Below, piece by piece: positions 1 through 12,772 of a stretch of 64,000 nucleotides of DNA (its first letter is position 1; every line of letters begins with the position of its first letter). Under the pieces are notes generated by a model. It was given only the letters and a program-made list of their open reading frames with translations. It did no database searches and was not told the DNA's origin. The DNA comes from Legionella sp. PATHC035 (GTDB taxonomy: Bacteria > Pseudomonadota > Gammaproteobacteria > Legionellales > Legionellaceae): the NCBI RefSeq assembly GCF_026191115.1, contig NZ_JAPHOT010000001.1:2465001-2529000 (forward strand), in the 5' to 3' direction. Position numbers and translations under genes: made by a program.

Positions 1-150
1 CATAGGGTTTATTCAGATTAAAGTATTTTTTGTGAGAATATTTTAATCTGGAATAACCAGACGTTCATTAAAAATTTGGGTAAATGAAGAGGTAACACAA
101 GCGTCTTGTATTGTGTAAAGCATATAATTTTGAGGTAATTGAGATTATAT
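1..150 (+). other. 16S-23S spacer fragment of the rRNA operon
   Basis: This is the spacer just upstream of the 23S gene; no tRNA is seen in the visible part. It holds an imperfect inverted repeat at about 10-57 (arms around AGATTAAA and TTTAATCT). Bases 131-158 form the left arm of the long stem that brackets the 23S RNA; the right arm is 3035-3062. The 16S gene, if present, lies outside the window. Confidence 0.7.
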
Positions 151-3042
<2,892 letters not shown>

Positions 3043-3092
3043 ATATAATCTGAATTACTTCAGATTAACTGAATGTGAATACAAGAAAAGCC

Positions 3093-3112
3093 GGTTGGGC
3101 TAACGCCCAATC
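3093..3112 (+). other. Hairpin in the 23S-5S spacer
   Basis: An 8-bp stem (GGTTGGGC / GCCCAATC with one G-T pair) around a 4-base TAAC loop. On the plus strand it is followed by an A tract, not a T tract, so it does not look like a Rho-independent terminator for the rRNA transcript. It may be a processing or folding element of the spacer. Confidence 0.5.
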
Positions 3113-3136
3113 AGCAAAAAAAATGTGTACTCTTTA

Positions 3137-3164
3137 TTTACCTAACGCATGATTCGGGTATAAT
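3137..3164 (+). promoter_or_regulatory. Candidate promoter in front of the 5S gene
   Basis: A perfect TATAAT (3159-3164) lies 16 bp downstream of TTTACC (3137-3142). It is followed by GCGCCC, a GC-rich discriminator of the type found at stringently controlled stable-RNA promoters. The predicted start near 3171 is about 20 bases before the 5S gene. It could drive 5S plus the downstream tRNA-tufB cluster independently of the full rRNA operon. Sequence match only. Confidence 0.5.
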
Positions 3165-3191
3165 GCGCCCATTAATCATGTGAAACCAGTT

Positions 3192-3310
3192 TTCCTGGCG
3201 ACCATAGCGGTTTGGAACCACCTGACTCCATCTCGAACTCAGAAGTGAAACGAACCCGCGCCAATGATAGTGTGAGGCTTCCTCATGTGAAAGTAGGTCA
3301 TCGCCAGGGT
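3192..3310 (+). rRNA. rrf: 5S ribosomal RNA
   Basis: About 118-119 nt. The terminal helix CCTGGCG (3194) / CGCCAGG (3302-3308) is intact, and the internal region around CCATCTCGAACTCAGAAGTGAAA (3229-3251) is typical of bacterial 5S loops B and C. It lies about 150 bp after the 23S gene. A short T run (TTTTAT) follows the terminal stem. Confidence 0.93.
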
Positions 3311-3382
3311 TTTATTTAAAGTGATCTTTAGAAAGTTAAATTTCACTGAAAAAACCCAGTTAAAATGGGAAAAAGCGAATAT

Positions 3383-3458
<76 letters not shown>

Positions 3459-3486
3459 TCTTATTAGGTTGGCCGTTAACAAAATG

Positions 3487-3515
3487 TTGACATTCTATTC
3501 ATCTTAAAAGACAAT
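3487..3515 (+). promoter_or_regulatory. Possible internal promoter before tRNA-Tyr
   Basis: A consensus TTGACA (3487-3492) is followed after 17 bp by GACAAT (3510-3515), a weak -10 match. Transcription would start just before the tRNA-Tyr gene. The -35 match is perfect, but the -10 is poor and tRNA operons rarely need internal starts, so this is tentative. Confidence 0.3.
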
Positions 3516-3527
3516 AACGTTCTTTTT

Positions 3528-3612
<85 letters not shown>

Positions 3613-3632
3613 GTTAAAAAGAAAGGATAAAA

Positions 3633-3706
3633 GCGGGTGTAGTTCAATGGTAGAACTTCAGCCTTCCAAGCTGATAGCGTGGGTTCGATTCCCATCACCC
3701 GCTCCA
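3633..3706 (+). tRNA. tRNA-Gly (anticodon TCC)
   Basis: 74 nt with the acceptor stem GCGGGTG/CACCCGC, encoded CCA and anticodon TCC in CTTCCAA. Third gene of the cluster. Confidence 0.96.
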
Positions 3707-3762
3707 AATTATATAAATTAGAAATATTTGCTTGTTCGTATGAATCAGCAAGCTAATATAAA

Positions 3763-3838
<76 letters not shown>

Positions 3839-3869
3839 TAATGTCAATTAGCAATGGGGAGACTTTCCA

Positions 3870-5060
3870 ATGGCGAAGGAAAAATTTGAACGTAAGAAGC
3901 CACACGTAAACGTGGGCACAATTGGTCACGTAGACCACGGTAAGACGACATTGACAGCGGCGATTACCACAATTATGGCTAAGAAGTATGGCGGAACAGC
4001 AAAGGCATATGACCAAATTGATGCTGCGCCAGAAGAGCGTGAACGCGGGATTACTATTTCTACAGCACACGTAGAATATGAATCAGCAAACCGCCACTAT
4101 GCACACGTGGATTGCCCAGGACATGCTGACTACGTTAAGAATATGATTACTGGAGCGGCACAAATGGACGGAGCGATACTGGTAGTATCCGCTGCAGATG
4201 GTCCTATGCCGCAAACCAGAGAGCACATTCTGTTATCACGCCAAGTAGGTGTACCTTATATTGTTGTGTTCATGAACAAAGCAGATATGGTTGACGATCC
4301 AGAGTTGTTAGAATTGGTTGAGATGGAAGTACGTGATTTGCTAAGCAGTTACGATTTCCCTGGCGATGATATTCCAATTGTTGTTGGTTCTGCATTGAAA
4401 GCATTGGAAGGTGATACGAGCGAGATTGGTGTTGCAGCGATTGAGAAATTGGTTGAGACCATGGACTCTTACATCCCTGAGCCAGTACGAAACATCGATA
4501 AAGCATTCTTGTTGCCAATTGAAGACGTATTCTCTATTTCTGGACGCGGAACAGTAGTAACTGGTCGTGTAGAAAGTGGAATAGTCAAAGTGGGTGAAGA
4601 GATTGAGATTGTTGGTATCCGAGACACTCAAAAAACCACTTGTACCGGCGTTGAAATGTTCCGTAAGTTGTTGGACGAAGGACGCGCTGGAGATAACGTG
4701 GGCGTATTGTTACGCGGAACGAAACGCGACGAAGTTGAGCGTGGCCAGGTATTAGCTAAGCCAGGAACAATTAAGCCGCATACAAAATTTGAAGCGGAAG
4801 TATACGTATTATCAAAAGAAGAAGGCGGACGTCATACACCATTCTTTAATGGATACAGACCCCAATTTTATTTCAGAACGACAGACGTAACAGGCACCTG
4901 TGATCTGCCCTCTGGAGTAGAAATGGTAATGCCTGGTGATAACGTACAATTAACCATTAATCTGCATGCTCCTATTGCGATGGATGAAGGTTTACGTTTC
5001 GCAATTCGGGAAGGTGGCCGTACAGTTGGCGCCGGTGTTGTTGCGAAAATTATCGAGTAG
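3870..5060 (+). CDS. tufB: Elongation factor Tu (copy next to tRNA genes)
   Basis: 396-residue GTPase that carries aminoacyl-tRNA to the ribosome. Visible G motifs: GHVDHGKT (P loop, about residues 19-26), DCPGHADY (about 81-88) and NKADM. Domains II and III follow at normal length. GGGGAG about 10 bases upstream is the ribosome site. It follows tRNA-Thr(GGT) as in other gammaproteobacteria. The protein is identical to the second copy at 20185-21375. The two genes differ at only four bases near the 5' end (3923, 3932, 3938, 3947) and three at the 3' end (5042, 5045, 5060), a sign of gene conversion. Confidence 0.98.
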   Translation: MAKEKFERKKPHVNVGTIGHVDHGKTTLTAAITTIMAKKYGGTAKAYDQIDAAPEERERGITISTAHVEYESANRHYAHVDCPGHADYVKNMITGAAQMDGAILVVSAADGPMPQTREHILLSRQVGVPYIVVFMNKADMVDDPELLELVEMEVRDLLSSYDFPGDDIPIVVGSALKALEGDTSEIGVAAIEKLVETMDSYIPEPVRNIDKAFLLPIEDVFSISGRGTVVTGRVESGIVKVGEEIEIVGIRDTQKTTCTGVEMFRKLLDEGRAGDNVGVLLRGTKRDEVERGQVLAKPGTIKPHTKFEAEVYVLSKEEGGRHTPFFNGYRPQFYFRTTDVTGTCDLPSGVEMVMPGDNVQLTINLHAPIAMDEGLRFAIREGGRTVGAGVVAKIIE

Positions 5061-5075
5061 TAAAGTTAAATTTTG

Positions 5076-5104
5076 TTGGCATGAATATCATTCATTCATG
5101 CCAA
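5076..5104 (+). terminator. Hairpin after tufB (terminator or attenuator)
   Basis: A perfect 11-bp stem (TTGGCATGAAT / ATTCATGCCAA) with a 7-base loop, followed by TTAATTTA, a broken T tract. It ends only seven bases before the tRNA-Trp gene. The imperfect U tract suggests partial read-through into trpT-secE-nusG. Confidence 0.6.
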
Positions 5105-5111
5105 TTAATTT

Positions 5112-5187
5112 AGGCCAGTAGCTCAATTGGCAGAGTGGCGGTCTCCAAAACCGCAGGTTGGGGGTTCGATTCCCTCCTGGCCTGCCA
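5112..5187 (+). tRNA. tRNA-Trp (anticodon CCA)
   Basis: 76 nt with the acceptor stem AGGCCAG/CTGGCCT, encoded CCA end and anticodon CCA in CTCCAAA. It sits between tufB and secE, a conserved position in gammaproteobacteria. Confidence 0.96.
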
Positions 5188-5201
5188 ACTTACAAGTGAA
5201 T

Positions 5202-5573
5202 ATGAAAAGTTCGAACGAAAATCAAAGTAATACTAAAGATGTATTATCATGGACGTCTGTAGTTCTTATTACTGCAGCAGCATTTTTTTGCACCTATTAC
5301 TATACTTTTTCAGGTCCCATTCAGTCCATAGTATGGCTTGTTTGGTTGTTATTGTCTTTATTCTTTGCCTACATGACATCTGCGGGCAAACAAGTATTTA
5401 AATTTGCTCAAGAATCAAAAGTTGAATTGTTAAAAGTTGTTTGGCCTACTCGCCAAGAAACGATACAAACAACAACCATTGTTATCGTCATGGTTGCAGT
5501 AACCGGATTTATACTCTGGGGAGTTGATTCAGTAATGATGTGGGCAATTGCTAAAATAACGCATTTAGGGTGA
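5202..5573 (+). CDS. secE: Preprotein translocase subunit SecE
   Basis: 123 residues. SecE clamps SecY in the inner-membrane Sec channel. Three hydrophobic segments are visible (about residues 16-38, 42-62 and 95-120). The conserved cytoplasmic amphipathic stretch lies between segments two and three, with [13 protein letters not shown], the SecE family signature. An upstream in-frame reading runs into the tRNA-Trp gene and was rejected; ATG at 5202 is 14 bases after the tRNA CCA. No clear Shine-Dalgarno precedes it. The stop overlaps the nusG start. Confidence 0.95.
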   Translation: MKSSNENQSNTKDVLSWTSVVLITAAAFFCTYYYTFSGPIQSIVWLVWLLLSLFFAYMTSAGKQVFKFAQESKVELLKVVWPTRQETIQTTTIVIVMVAVTGFILWGVDSVMMWAIAKITHLG

Positions 5574-6124
5574 ATTCGGTGGAAGAACACAAATCGAAAC
5601 AATGGTACGTCGTACATGCCTATTCAGGTTATGAAAATTTCGTTATGCGTGAAATAAAATCTCGTGCACAGCACCACAATTTGGAAGATAAAATTGGTGA
5701 GGTTGTGGTTCCCTCAGAAGAAGTGGTTGAAATGCGTTCGGGTCAAAAGCGCAAAAGCACACGTAAGTTTTTCCCCGGCTATGTTTTAGTAAACATGGTT
5801 ATGGATGATCAAACTTGGCATATGATAAGAGCGATACCTAGAGTTCTGGGTTTTATTGGTGGGACTAGCCAGACTCCTACGCCTATTACTGATAAAGAAG
5901 CCCGTGCGATTATGCAACGTGTTGAAGATGGTGTTACTAAACCAAGACCCAAAATTCTCTTTGAACCCGGTGAAGTCGTGCGCGTCAAAGAAGGTCCATT
6001 TGTTGACTTTAACGGAGTAGTTGAAGAAGTCAATTATGAGAAAAATAGATTAAGAGTAGCAGTGCTGATTTTTGGACGCTCTACTCCAGTAGAACTTGAA
6101 TTTAGTCAAGTAGAGAAAACTTAG
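5570..6124 (+). CDS. nusG: Transcription termination/antitermination factor NusG
   Basis: 184 residues. NusG binds the RNA polymerase clamp, increases processivity, and links polymerase to Rho or ribosomal protein S10. The N-terminal NGN domain begins with [12 protein letters not shown], and a C-terminal KOW domain ([16 protein letters not shown]) is clear. The start is GTG at 5570, overlapping the secE stop by 4 bases; a second in-frame GTG at 5579 is possible. Confidence 0.96.
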   Translation: MNSVEEHKSKQWYVVHAYSGYENFVMREIKSRAQHHNLEDKIGEVVVPSEEVVEMRSGQKRKSTRKFFPGYVLVNMVMDDQTWHMIRAIPRVLGFIGGTSQTPTPITDKEARAIMQRVEDGVTKPRPKILFEPGEVVRVKEGPFVDFNGVVEEVNYEKNRLRVAVLIFGRSTPVELEFSQVEKT

Positions 6125-6135
6125 TTCGCTAAGGT

Positions 6136-6185
6136 GCCCTGATAAGTCTTTTTAAACTTAATAAGAATTATACAGGGCTATTTTG
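6136..6185 (+). terminator. Possible branched terminator after nusG
   Basis: GCCCTG (6136-6141) can pair with CAGGGC (6173-6178), enclosing a smaller TAAGT/ACTTA stem, and is followed by TATTTTGTG. Long-range pairing and a short T tract make this a weak terminator candidate. No strong promoter was found in 6186-6264, so rplK may depend on read-through or on an unrecognised promoter. Confidence 0.3.
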
Positions 6186-6264
6186 TGTAAAAGGGGAGCT
6201 GAAGTTAATAGAGTAAAGGCAACTTTTCTTTAGGTACTCGGCGTATGACCCATAAGGAGTAAAC

Positions 6265-6699
6265 ATGGCAAAAAAAGTAGAAGCATATATTAAATTGCAA
6301 ATTCCAGCTGGTAAAGCAAACCCAAGTCCACCAGTAGGCCCAGCTTTAGGTCAACGTGGTGTTAACATTATGGAATTTTGTAAGGCATTTAACGCCGCCA
6401 CCCAACAAATGGAGCAAGGATTACCTACTCCAGTTGTAATCACTGTATACAGTGATCGTAGCTTTACCTTTATTACTAAAACGCCACCAGCCTCAGTTCT
6501 TCTGAAGAAAGCTGCCGGTATTCAAAGTGGAAGTGGTACACCTAATACTAAAAAGGTGGCAAAACTTAACGTCAAGCAGCTTGAAGAAATTGCGAAGATA
6601 AAGGAACCTGATTTAACTGCAGCAAGCTTAGCAGCAGCAGTAAGAAGTATCGCAGGTACTGCGCGCAGTATGGGTATTGACGTTGAAGGTTTAGAATAA
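6265..6699 (+). CDS. rplK: 50S ribosomal protein L11
   Basis: 144 residues. L11 binds the GTPase-associated centre of 23S rRNA and is needed for RelA activation. The N-terminal proline-rich motif ([15 protein letters not shown]) and the C-terminal RNA-binding domain ending in AGTARSMGI are intact. AGGAG (6255-6259) precedes the ATG. First gene of rplKA-rplJL-rpoBC. The 140-bp leader may carry the L1 feedback site known in this operon; I cannot define it. Confidence 0.97.
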   Translation: MAKKVEAYIKLQIPAGKANPSPPVGPALGQRGVNIMEFCKAFNAATQQMEQGLPTPVVITVYSDRSFTFITKTPPASVLLKKAAGIQSGSGTPNTKKVAKLNVKQLEEIAKIKEPDLTAASLAAAVRSIAGTARSMGIDVEGLE

Positions 6700-6709
6700 G
6701 GGGGTTGCC

Positions 6710-7405
6710 ATGGCTAGAGTATCTAAGAAACAAAAAAAGATTTTAGAGACAATTAAACAAAATCATTTATACAGTGCTAGTGAAGCAATTAACCTTTTAA
6801 AACAATTTGCTTCAACTAAATTTCGTGAAAGTTTAGATATTAGCGTTAACCTTGGTGTTGATCCTCGTAAATCTGATCAAGTAGTACGTTCTTCAACTAA
6901 CTTGCCTAAAGGTACTGGAAAAGTTGTACGTGTCGCTGTATTTGCCCAAGGCGAAAATGCTACTAAAGCTAAAGATGCTGGTGCTGATATTGTTGGCTTT
7001 GAAGATTTGGCAGATAAAATCAAAGGTGGTGCGATGGACTTTGATGTGGTTATTGCCACGCCAGATGCAATGCGTATCGTCGGTCAATTAGGCCAAGTTT
7101 TAGGTCCAAGAGGCTTAATGCCAAACCCAAAAGTGGGTACCGTAACTACAAACGTTGAAGCGGCTGTTAAAGATGCAAAATCAGGCCAAGTACGTTACAG
7201 AACAGATAAGAATGGTATTATTCACTGTACAGTTGGTAAAGTAGATTTTACCGCGGAAGACATCATTGAAAATATCGTTGCTTTGATTAATGACCTAAAA
7301 AAAGCCAAGCCGACTTCGTCAAAAGGTCAATATTTAAAGAAAATATCTTTATCTACAACAATGGGACCCGGTATAGCTATTGATATTTCATCAATACCTG
7401 TGTAA
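6710..7405 (+). CDS. rplA: 50S ribosomal protein L1
   Basis: 231 residues, normal L1 length. L1 forms the mobile stalk at the E site and represses its own operon. Motifs [22 protein letters not shown] (about residues 125-146) and the C-terminal GPGIAID mark the two RNA-binding lobes. It starts 10 bases after rplK with a G-rich ribosome site. Confidence 0.97.
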   Translation: MARVSKKQKKILETIKQNHLYSASEAINLLKQFASTKFRESLDISVNLGVDPRKSDQVVRSSTNLPKGTGKVVRVAVFAQGENATKAKDAGADIVGFEDLADKIKGGAMDFDVVIATPDAMRIVGQLGQVLGPRGLMPNPKVGTVTTNVEAAVKDAKSGQVRYRTDKNGIIHCTVGKVDFTAEDIIENIVALINDLKKAKPTSSKGQYLKKISLSTTMGPGIAIDISSIPV

Positions 7406-7431
7406 TATAATCACCCATTTTTTAGGAATTC

Positions 7432-7583
7432 ACGGCATAGATTTGGTTCCATGCCGTCGAAGACCGCAGGTGCTAACGCTTAATTTCCTGCGCAGACGGT
7501 GAACCGGCTCCAATTTAATATAAAGAGACGGCCACCATAACTGGCAAATCCTTGTGATTTGTATACTTTAGGAGGTCAGTAAC
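7432..7583 (+). promoter_or_regulatory. L10-type leader of rplJL mRNA
   Basis: The 178-bp gap before rplJ holds the structures expected of the L10(L12)4 autoregulatory leader: a stem ACGGCAT (7432-7438) / ATGCCGT (7451-7457), then CGCAGG (7465-7470) / CCTGCG (7487-7492), followed by CAGACGGTGAACCG, close to the E. coli L10-binding kink-turn region. Known families regulate rplJ translation by L10 binding here. Assignment is by eye from conserved bases. Confidence 0.75.
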
Positions 7584-8108
7584 GTGACATTAAATTTAGC
7601 TGAAAAAAAAGCTGTTGTTGAAGAAGTGACTGCGGTCGCCTCAAAGGCTATTTCGGCAGTAGTTGCTGATTATCGTGGTTTAACCGTTAATCAAATGACG
7701 CATTTACGTAGTGAAGCACGCAAATCAGGTGTTTATCTTCGAGTTGTAAGAAATACTTTAACAAGAAGAGCTTTTAAAGACACTGAGTTTGAATGCTTGA
7801 ACGACTTGCTTGTTGGCCCGTTGTTCATCGCATTGTCATTGGAAGCACCAAGTGATGCTGCAAGACTGCTTAAAGAATTCACTAAGACATTTGAAAAACT
7901 TGAGATCAAAGCATTATCAGTTGGCGGAAAAGTATATAAGGCAGATCAAATTGATGCTGTTGCTAGCTTGCCGACTCGTGATGAAGCGATTGCCAAGTTG
8001 ATGTATGTGATGAAAGCGCCAGTTGAGAAATTTGTCAGAACTCTTGCTGAGCCTCATGCTAAATTAGTAAGAACCTTAGCAGCAGTAAAAGATAAAAAAG
8101 CAGGTTAA
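7584..8108 (+). CDS. rplJ: 50S ribosomal protein L10
   Basis: 174 residues. L10 anchors L7/L12 dimers on the ribosome and represses its own mRNA through the leader. The N-terminal globular domain includes [12 protein letters not shown]; the C-terminal helix that carries L7/L12 follows. The start is GTG at 7584, fixed by a full AGGAGGT (7570-7576) at ideal spacing. Confidence 0.96.
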   Translation: MTLNLAEKKAVVEEVTAVASKAISAVVADYRGLTVNQMTHLRSEARKSGVYLRVVRNTLTRRAFKDTEFECLNDLLVGPLFIALSLEAPSDAARLLKEFTKTFEKLEIKALSVGGKVYKADQIDAVASLPTRDEAIAKLMYVMKAPVEKFVRTLAEPHAKLVRTLAAVKDKKAG

Positions 8109-8149
8109 ATCATTTAATCATTAAATTAATTTTAAATCAGGAGCTAGTA

Positions 8150-8530
8150 ATGGCTGTGTCAAAAAATGATATTTTAGAAACCATAGCAAATATGTCTGTT
8201 ATGGAAGTTGTTGAATTAATCGAAGCTATGGAAGAGAAATTTAACGTTTCTGCTGCCGCTGCTGCTGTTGCTGTTGCTGCTCCAGCTGCTGGTGGTGCTG
8301 CTGCCGCTGCTGAAGAACAAACTGAGTTTACAGTTGTTATGACCAGCTTTGGCGCAAATAAAGTAAACGTTATTAAAGCAGTCCGTGGTATTACTGGTCT
8401 TGGCTTGAAAGAAGCTAAAGATTTAGTAGAAGGTGCTCCTTCAACAATTAAAGAAGGTGTATCTAAAGATGAAGCTGCTAACATCAAGAAAGAACTTGAA
8501 GAAGCTGGTGCTTCAGTAGAAGTTAAATAA
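8150..8530 (+). CDS. rplL: 50S ribosomal protein L7/L12
   Basis: 126 residues. It is the multicopy stalk protein that recruits translational GTPases. It has an N-terminal dimerisation helix pair (1-32), an Ala-rich flexible hinge (about 34-54) and a C-terminal domain with [18 protein letters not shown] precedes the ATG. The hinge codons give a GCT/GCC run. Confidence 0.97.
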   Translation: MAVSKNDILETIANMSVMEVVELIEAMEEKFNVSAAAAAVAVAAPAAGGAAAAAEEQTEFTVVMTSFGANKVNVIKAVRGITGLGLKEAKDLVEGAPSTIKEGVSKDEAANIKKELEEAGASVEVK

Positions 8531-8553
8531 TAAAGTTATATCAGTGAGATAGG

Positions 8554-8580
8554 ACCCAGCCATGGTTTCATGGCTGGGTT
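8554..8580 (+). terminator. Hairpin between rplL and rpoB (attenuator)
   Basis: A perfect 11-bp stem (ACCCAGCCATG / CATGGCTGGGT) with a 4-base loop, followed by only TTACG. The strong stem with a weak T tract suits partial termination or RNase processing. In E. coli an attenuator at the same place lowers rpoB expression relative to rplL. The function here is inferred from position. Confidence 0.6.
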
Positions 8581-8620
8581 TACGTGTTTGAAGTCATCAA
8601 TAATTTACAGAGGAAACACC

Positions 8621-11600
8621 ATGGCCGTTGCAGAAGCTAAACCTCAATATTCGCATGCTGAGAAAAAACGATTTCGCAAAAGCTTTGGTACGCAGGCCGA
8701 TAAAATGGCAATACCAAATCTGCTTGAAATTCAATTAAAATCATATCGAGATTTTCTTCAGGCTGATAGCAAGTCAAATGAACACTTTAATACAGGATTG
8801 CATGCTGCATTTTCTTCTGTATTCCCCATCGAAAGCTTTTCTGGCAATGCACGATTAGAATATGTTGGTTACAAATTGGGTGAACCAGCATTCGATGTTC
8901 GTGAATGCAAACTAAGAGGCTTAACTTATTCTGCGCCATTAAGAGTTAAAATAAGACTTGTTGTTCTTGATAAAGATGCAAGTGAAGATCCTAAGCCAAT
9001 CAAAGATATTAGAGAACAAGATGTTTTTATGGGTGAGATCCCTTTAATGACTGACGTGGGTACGTTTGTTGTAAACGGTACCGAGAGAGTCGTTGTTTCT
9101 CAATTACATCGTTCTCCAGGTGTTATATTTGAACATGACAAAGGCAAAACTCATTCATCTGGTAAGTTATTATATTCTGCACGCATTATACCCTACCGTG
9201 GTTCCTGGTTAGATTTTGAATTCGATCCAAAAGATTGTGTTTACGTTCGAATTGATAGAAGACGTAAACTTCCTGTCAGTATCCTTTTAAGAGCTTTAGG
9301 ATATGAAACAGAAGATATTCTCAATGAATTTTTTGAAATGACAAGCTGCCATCTGAAAAATGGCGAATATCATATTGATCTGATACCTCAAAGATTACGA
9401 GGTGAAATTGCTTCATTTGATATCCATGTTCCTGGAACTGGAGAACTAATTGTAGAACAAGGCAGAAGGATCACCGCGCGCCATATCAAACAAATGGAAA
9501 AAGCGCAGATGAAAGATCTGATCGTTCCGCGTGACTATTTGATAGGAAAAACTCTAGCTAAAAATATAATCGATACTTCTACCGGAGAGTTTATTGCTCA
9601 GGCAAATGATGAAGTAACTGATGAGCTACTTGATGTAATGGCTTCTAATGGAATCCATGAATTTGACATGATTTATACAAATGACTTGGATCATGGTTCA
9701 TATATATCTGATACATTGAAAATCGATCCAACTTCAAGTCAGTTGGAGGCGCTTGTTGAAATTTATCGCATGATGCGTCCTGGCGAACCACCAACTAAAG
9801 AGGCTGCTGAAGCTTTGTTTAAAAACTTATTTTTTGTTGATGAACGTTATGATTTATCCGCCGTTGGTAGGATGAAGTTTAATCGACGCGTCGGAAGAAA
9901 AAATGATGATGGCCCAGGTACTTTGACTAAAGAAGATATAATGGCTGTGATCAAGACGTTGATCGACATTAGAAATGGTATTGGTATGGTTGATGATATT
10001 GACCACCTTGGTAACCGAAGGGTACGAAGTGTTGGTGAAATGACTGAAAACCAATTCAGAGTTGGTCTTGTACGCGTTGAGCGAGCTGTTAAGGAGCGCT
10101 TGAGCTTAGTTGAATCAGAAAATCTTATGCCGCAAGATTTAATTAATGCTAAGCCTGTTTCAGCTGCAATTAAAGAGTTCTTTGGTTCAAGTCAGTTATC
10201 ACAATTTATGGATCAGGTTAACCCCTTATCTGGTGTTACCCATAAGCGAAGAGTTTCGGCATTAGGCCCAGGTGGTTTAACACGTGAACGTGCAGGCTTT
10301 GAGGTGCGTGACGTACATACCACACACTATGGTCGAGTATGTCCTATTGAAACACCCGAAGGTCCGAACATTGGTTTGATTAATTCATTGTCTGTTTATG
10401 CCAGAACCAATGATTATGGATTTATTGAAACTCCTTGTCGTAAAGTGGTGAATGGTCGTGTGACTGATGAGATTGAATATCTCTCAGCTATCGAAGAAGT
10501 GGACCAGTATATCGCACAATCAAGTGTGGCTCTTGATAAAGATGGAAACATCCTAGCAGATTTAGTTCCATGTAGACATCAAAATGAGTTCTCGTTAACT
10601 ACACCTGACAATATTAACTACATGGATATTTCTCCAAAGCAAATCGTTTCTGTAGCTGCATCGCTCATTCCATTCTTAGAACATGATGATGCGAACCGTG
10701 CTTTGATGGGATCAAACATGCAGCGACAAGCAGTACCTACCTTGCGTTCTGAAAAACCCTTAGTAGGCACAGGAATGGAACGAATAGTTGCGTCAGATTC
10801 TGGTGTATCTGTAGTGGCAAAGCGTGGTGGAGTCATTGATCTTGTTGACGCATCGCGTATTGTGGTTCGCGTGAATGATGATGAGACTACAGCTGGTGAA
10901 ACTGGTGTTGATATTTACAATCTTACCAAATACTTCCGTTCCAACCAGGATACATGTATTAACCAGCGTCCAATCGTTAATACGGGTGATATCATACAAA
11001 GAGGAGACATCTTAGCTGATGGCCCTTGTACTGATATGGGTGAGCTTGCATTAGGTCAGAATTTGCTGGTCGCGTTTATGCCTTGGAATGGTTATAACTT
11101 CGAGGACTCTATCCTCATATCTGAGCGCATTGTACAAGATGATCGTTTCACCACAATCCACATAGAAGAACTAACATGTATTGCTCGTGATACCAAATTA
11201 GGTACTGAAGAAATCACCGCAGACATACCAAATGTTGGCGAGTCAGCACTTTCAAATCTTGATGAGTCTGGAGTGGTATTTATTGGTGCGGAAGTTAAAG
11301 CCGGTGATATTTTAGTCGGTAAAGTGACACCTAAAGGTGAAACCCAACTGACTCCAGAAGAGAAATTGCTTCGTGCAATTTTCGGTGAAAAAGCTTCTGA
11401 TGTGAAGGACTCTTCGCTTCGTGTTCCATCTGGAATGAACGGTACTGTAATTGATGTACAAGTATTTACACGTGATGGTCTAGAGAAAGATGCTCGTGCA
11501 AAAAGTATTGAAGAAGAACATCTAGCACGAGTCCGTAAAGACCTCGTTGACGAGCGTCGTATCCGTGAAGAAGATATCTATCATCGTGTAGCCAACATAA

Positions 11601-12727
11601 TTCTTGATAAAGTGGCAACAGGTGGTCCAGGAAATCTCAAACCAGGTTCCAAAATAAACCAGGAATACTTGGATAAAATAGACAGAGATAAATGGTTTGA
11701 TATTCGTCTTGAAAATGATGTGATTAGCCAACAGTTAGAACAACTTTCAAAACAATTGGAAATGTTGTCTAAAGAAATGGAAAAACGCTTTAACGACAGC
11801 CGTAAGAAAATAATCCAGGGAGACGATCTAGCTCCTGGTGTTTTAAAAATTGTTAAAGTATATCTTGCTGTGAAGAGAAGAATCCAACCAGGCGACAAGA
11901 TGGCTGGTCGACATGGAAACAAGGGGGTTATCTCTATTGTAGTTCCTGTTGAAGATATGCCTCATATGGAAGATGGTACAGCAGTAGATATCGTTTTAAA
12001 TCCATTGGGCGTACCGTCTCGTATGAACATTGGACAGGTTCTCGAAACACATCTTGGTTTAGCTGCTAAAGGGCTAGGTAATAAAATTGCCCAAATGCTC
12101 GATTCAAAACAAAATGCAAACGAAATCAGATCCTTCTTGGCTAAAATATACAACCATGATGGTGTCCAAAGAGTGCATCTAGATTCTTTGAATGACGAGG
12201 AGATGCTTCGATTGGCAGATAATCTGCGTGCAGGTGTACCGATGGCAACACCTGTGTTTGATGGTGCTTCCGAAGAAGAGATAAAAAGTATGCTGCAGTT
12301 GGCGGACTTATCTTCTGATGGTAAAACCTTTTTGATCGATGGTAGAACAGGAAACAGATTTGATAACCCAGTTACTGTAGGTTACATGTACATGTTGAAA
12401 CTCAACCATTTAGTTGATGATAAGATGCATGCTCGCTCGACTGGTTCATACAGCCTAGTAACACAACAACCGCTAGGTGGTAAAGCACAGTTTGGGGGGC
12501 AACGCTTTGGGGAGATGGAGGTATGGGCTCTCGAGGCGTATGGCGCAGCTTATACATTACAGGAAATGTTGACTGTGAAATCAGATGACGTTGGAGGTAG
12601 AACAAAGATCTACAAAAATATTGTCGATGGCGATCATCGTATGGACCCAGGAATGCCTGAATCTTTCAACGTATTATTGAAAGAAATCCGTGCTTTGGGA
12701 ATAGATATCGAACTCGACCACGATTAA
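8621..12727 (+). CDS. rpoB: RNA polymerase beta subunit
   Basis: 1,368 residues. Catalytic-core subunit with the expected beta blocks in order, including the rifampicin-pocket segment [18 protein letters not shown], the [13 protein letters not shown] active-site region and the C-terminal [21 protein letters not shown]. The ATG at 8621 follows AGAGGA; a longer in-frame reading from 8570 lies in the rplL-rpoB hairpin and was rejected. In E. coli numbering, residues 518, 523 and 524 are Val, Gly and Val rather than Asn, Glu and Ile, while D516, H526 and S531 positions are unchanged. Confidence 0.98.
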   Translation: MAVAEAKPQYSHAEKKRFRKSFGTQADKMAIPNLLEIQLKSYRDFLQADSKSNEHFNTGLHAAFSSVFPIESFSGNARLEYVGYKLGEPAFDVRECKLRGLTYSAPLRVKIRLVVLDKDASEDPKPIKDIREQDVFMGEIPLMTDVGTFVVNGTERVVVSQLHRSPGVIFEHDKGKTHSSGKLLYSARIIPYRGSWLDFEFDPKDCVYVRIDRRRKLPVSILLRALGYETEDILNEFFEMTSCHLKNGEYHIDLIPQRLRGEIASFDIHVPGTGELIVEQGRRITARHIKQMEKAQMKDLIVPRDYLIGKTLAKNIIDTSTGEFIAQANDEVTDELLDVMASNGIHEFDMIYTNDLDHGSYISDTLKIDPTSSQLEALVEIYRMMRPGEPPTKEAAEALFKNLFFVDERYDLSAVGRMKFNRRVGRKNDDGPGTLTKEDIMAVIKTLIDIRNGIGMVDDIDHLGNRRVRSVGEMTENQFRVGLVRVERAVKERLSLVESENLMPQDLINAKPVSAAIKEFFGSSQLSQFMDQVNPLSGVTHKRRVSALGPGGLTRERAGFEVRDVHTTHYGRVCPIETPEGPNIGLINSLSVYARTNDYGFIETPCRKVVNGRVTDEIEYLSAIEEVDQYIAQSSVALDKDGNILADLVPCRHQNEFSLTTPDNINYMDISPKQIVSVAASLIPFLEHDDANRALMGSNMQRQAVPTLRSEKPLVGTGMERIVASDSGVSVVAKRGGVIDLVDASRIVVRVNDDETTAGETGVDIYNLTKYFRSNQDTCINQRPIVNTGDIIQRGDILADGPCTDMGELALGQNLLVAFMPWNGYNFEDSILISERIVQDDRFTTIHIEELTCIARDTKLGTEEITADIPNVGESALSNLDESGVVFIGAEVKAGDILVGKVTPKGETQLTPEEKLLRAIFGEKASDVKDSSLRVPSGMNGTVIDVQVFTRDGLEKDARAKSIEEEHLARVRKDLVDERRIREEDIYHRVANIILDKVATGGPGNLKPGSKINQEYLDKIDRDKWFDIRLENDVISQQLEQLSKQLEMLSKEMEKRFNDSRKKIIQGDDLAPGVLKIVKVYLAVKRRIQPGDKMAGRHGNKGVISIVVPVEDMPHMEDGTAVDIVLNPLGVPSRMNIGQVLETHLGLAAKGLGNKIAQMLDSKQNANEIRSFLAKIYNHDGVQRVHLDSLNDEEMLRLADNLRAGVPMATPVFDGASEEEIKSMLQLADLSSDGKTFLIDGRTGNRFDNPVTVGYMYMLKLNHLVDDKMHARSTGSYSLVTQQPLGGKAQFGGQRFGEMEVWALEAYGAAYTLQEMLTVKSDDVGGRTKIYKNIVDGDHRMDPGMPESFNVLLKEIRALGIDIELDHD

Positions 12728-12772
12728 TTTTCAGCGTTAAATACTGATTAACAAATTTTTGGAGGCATAGAC

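Noticed and set aside
3093-3120. Rho-independent terminator between 23S and 5S
   Set aside because: The hairpin is followed by A residues on the plus strand, not T.
5127-5201. Longer N-terminus for SecE
   Set aside because: It would translate the 3' half of tRNA-Trp; the family start fits ATG 5202.
7810-8001. Alternative frame within rplJ
   Set aside because: Shadow of rplJ; no ribosome site.
8137-8487. Minus-strand Ala/Thr-rich frame opposite rplL
   Set aside because: It is the complement of the Ala-rich hinge codons of rplL.
8570-8620. 17-codon extension of RpoB
   Set aside because: It starts inside the rplL-rpoB hairpin and lacks a ribosome site; ATG 8621 has AGAGGA.
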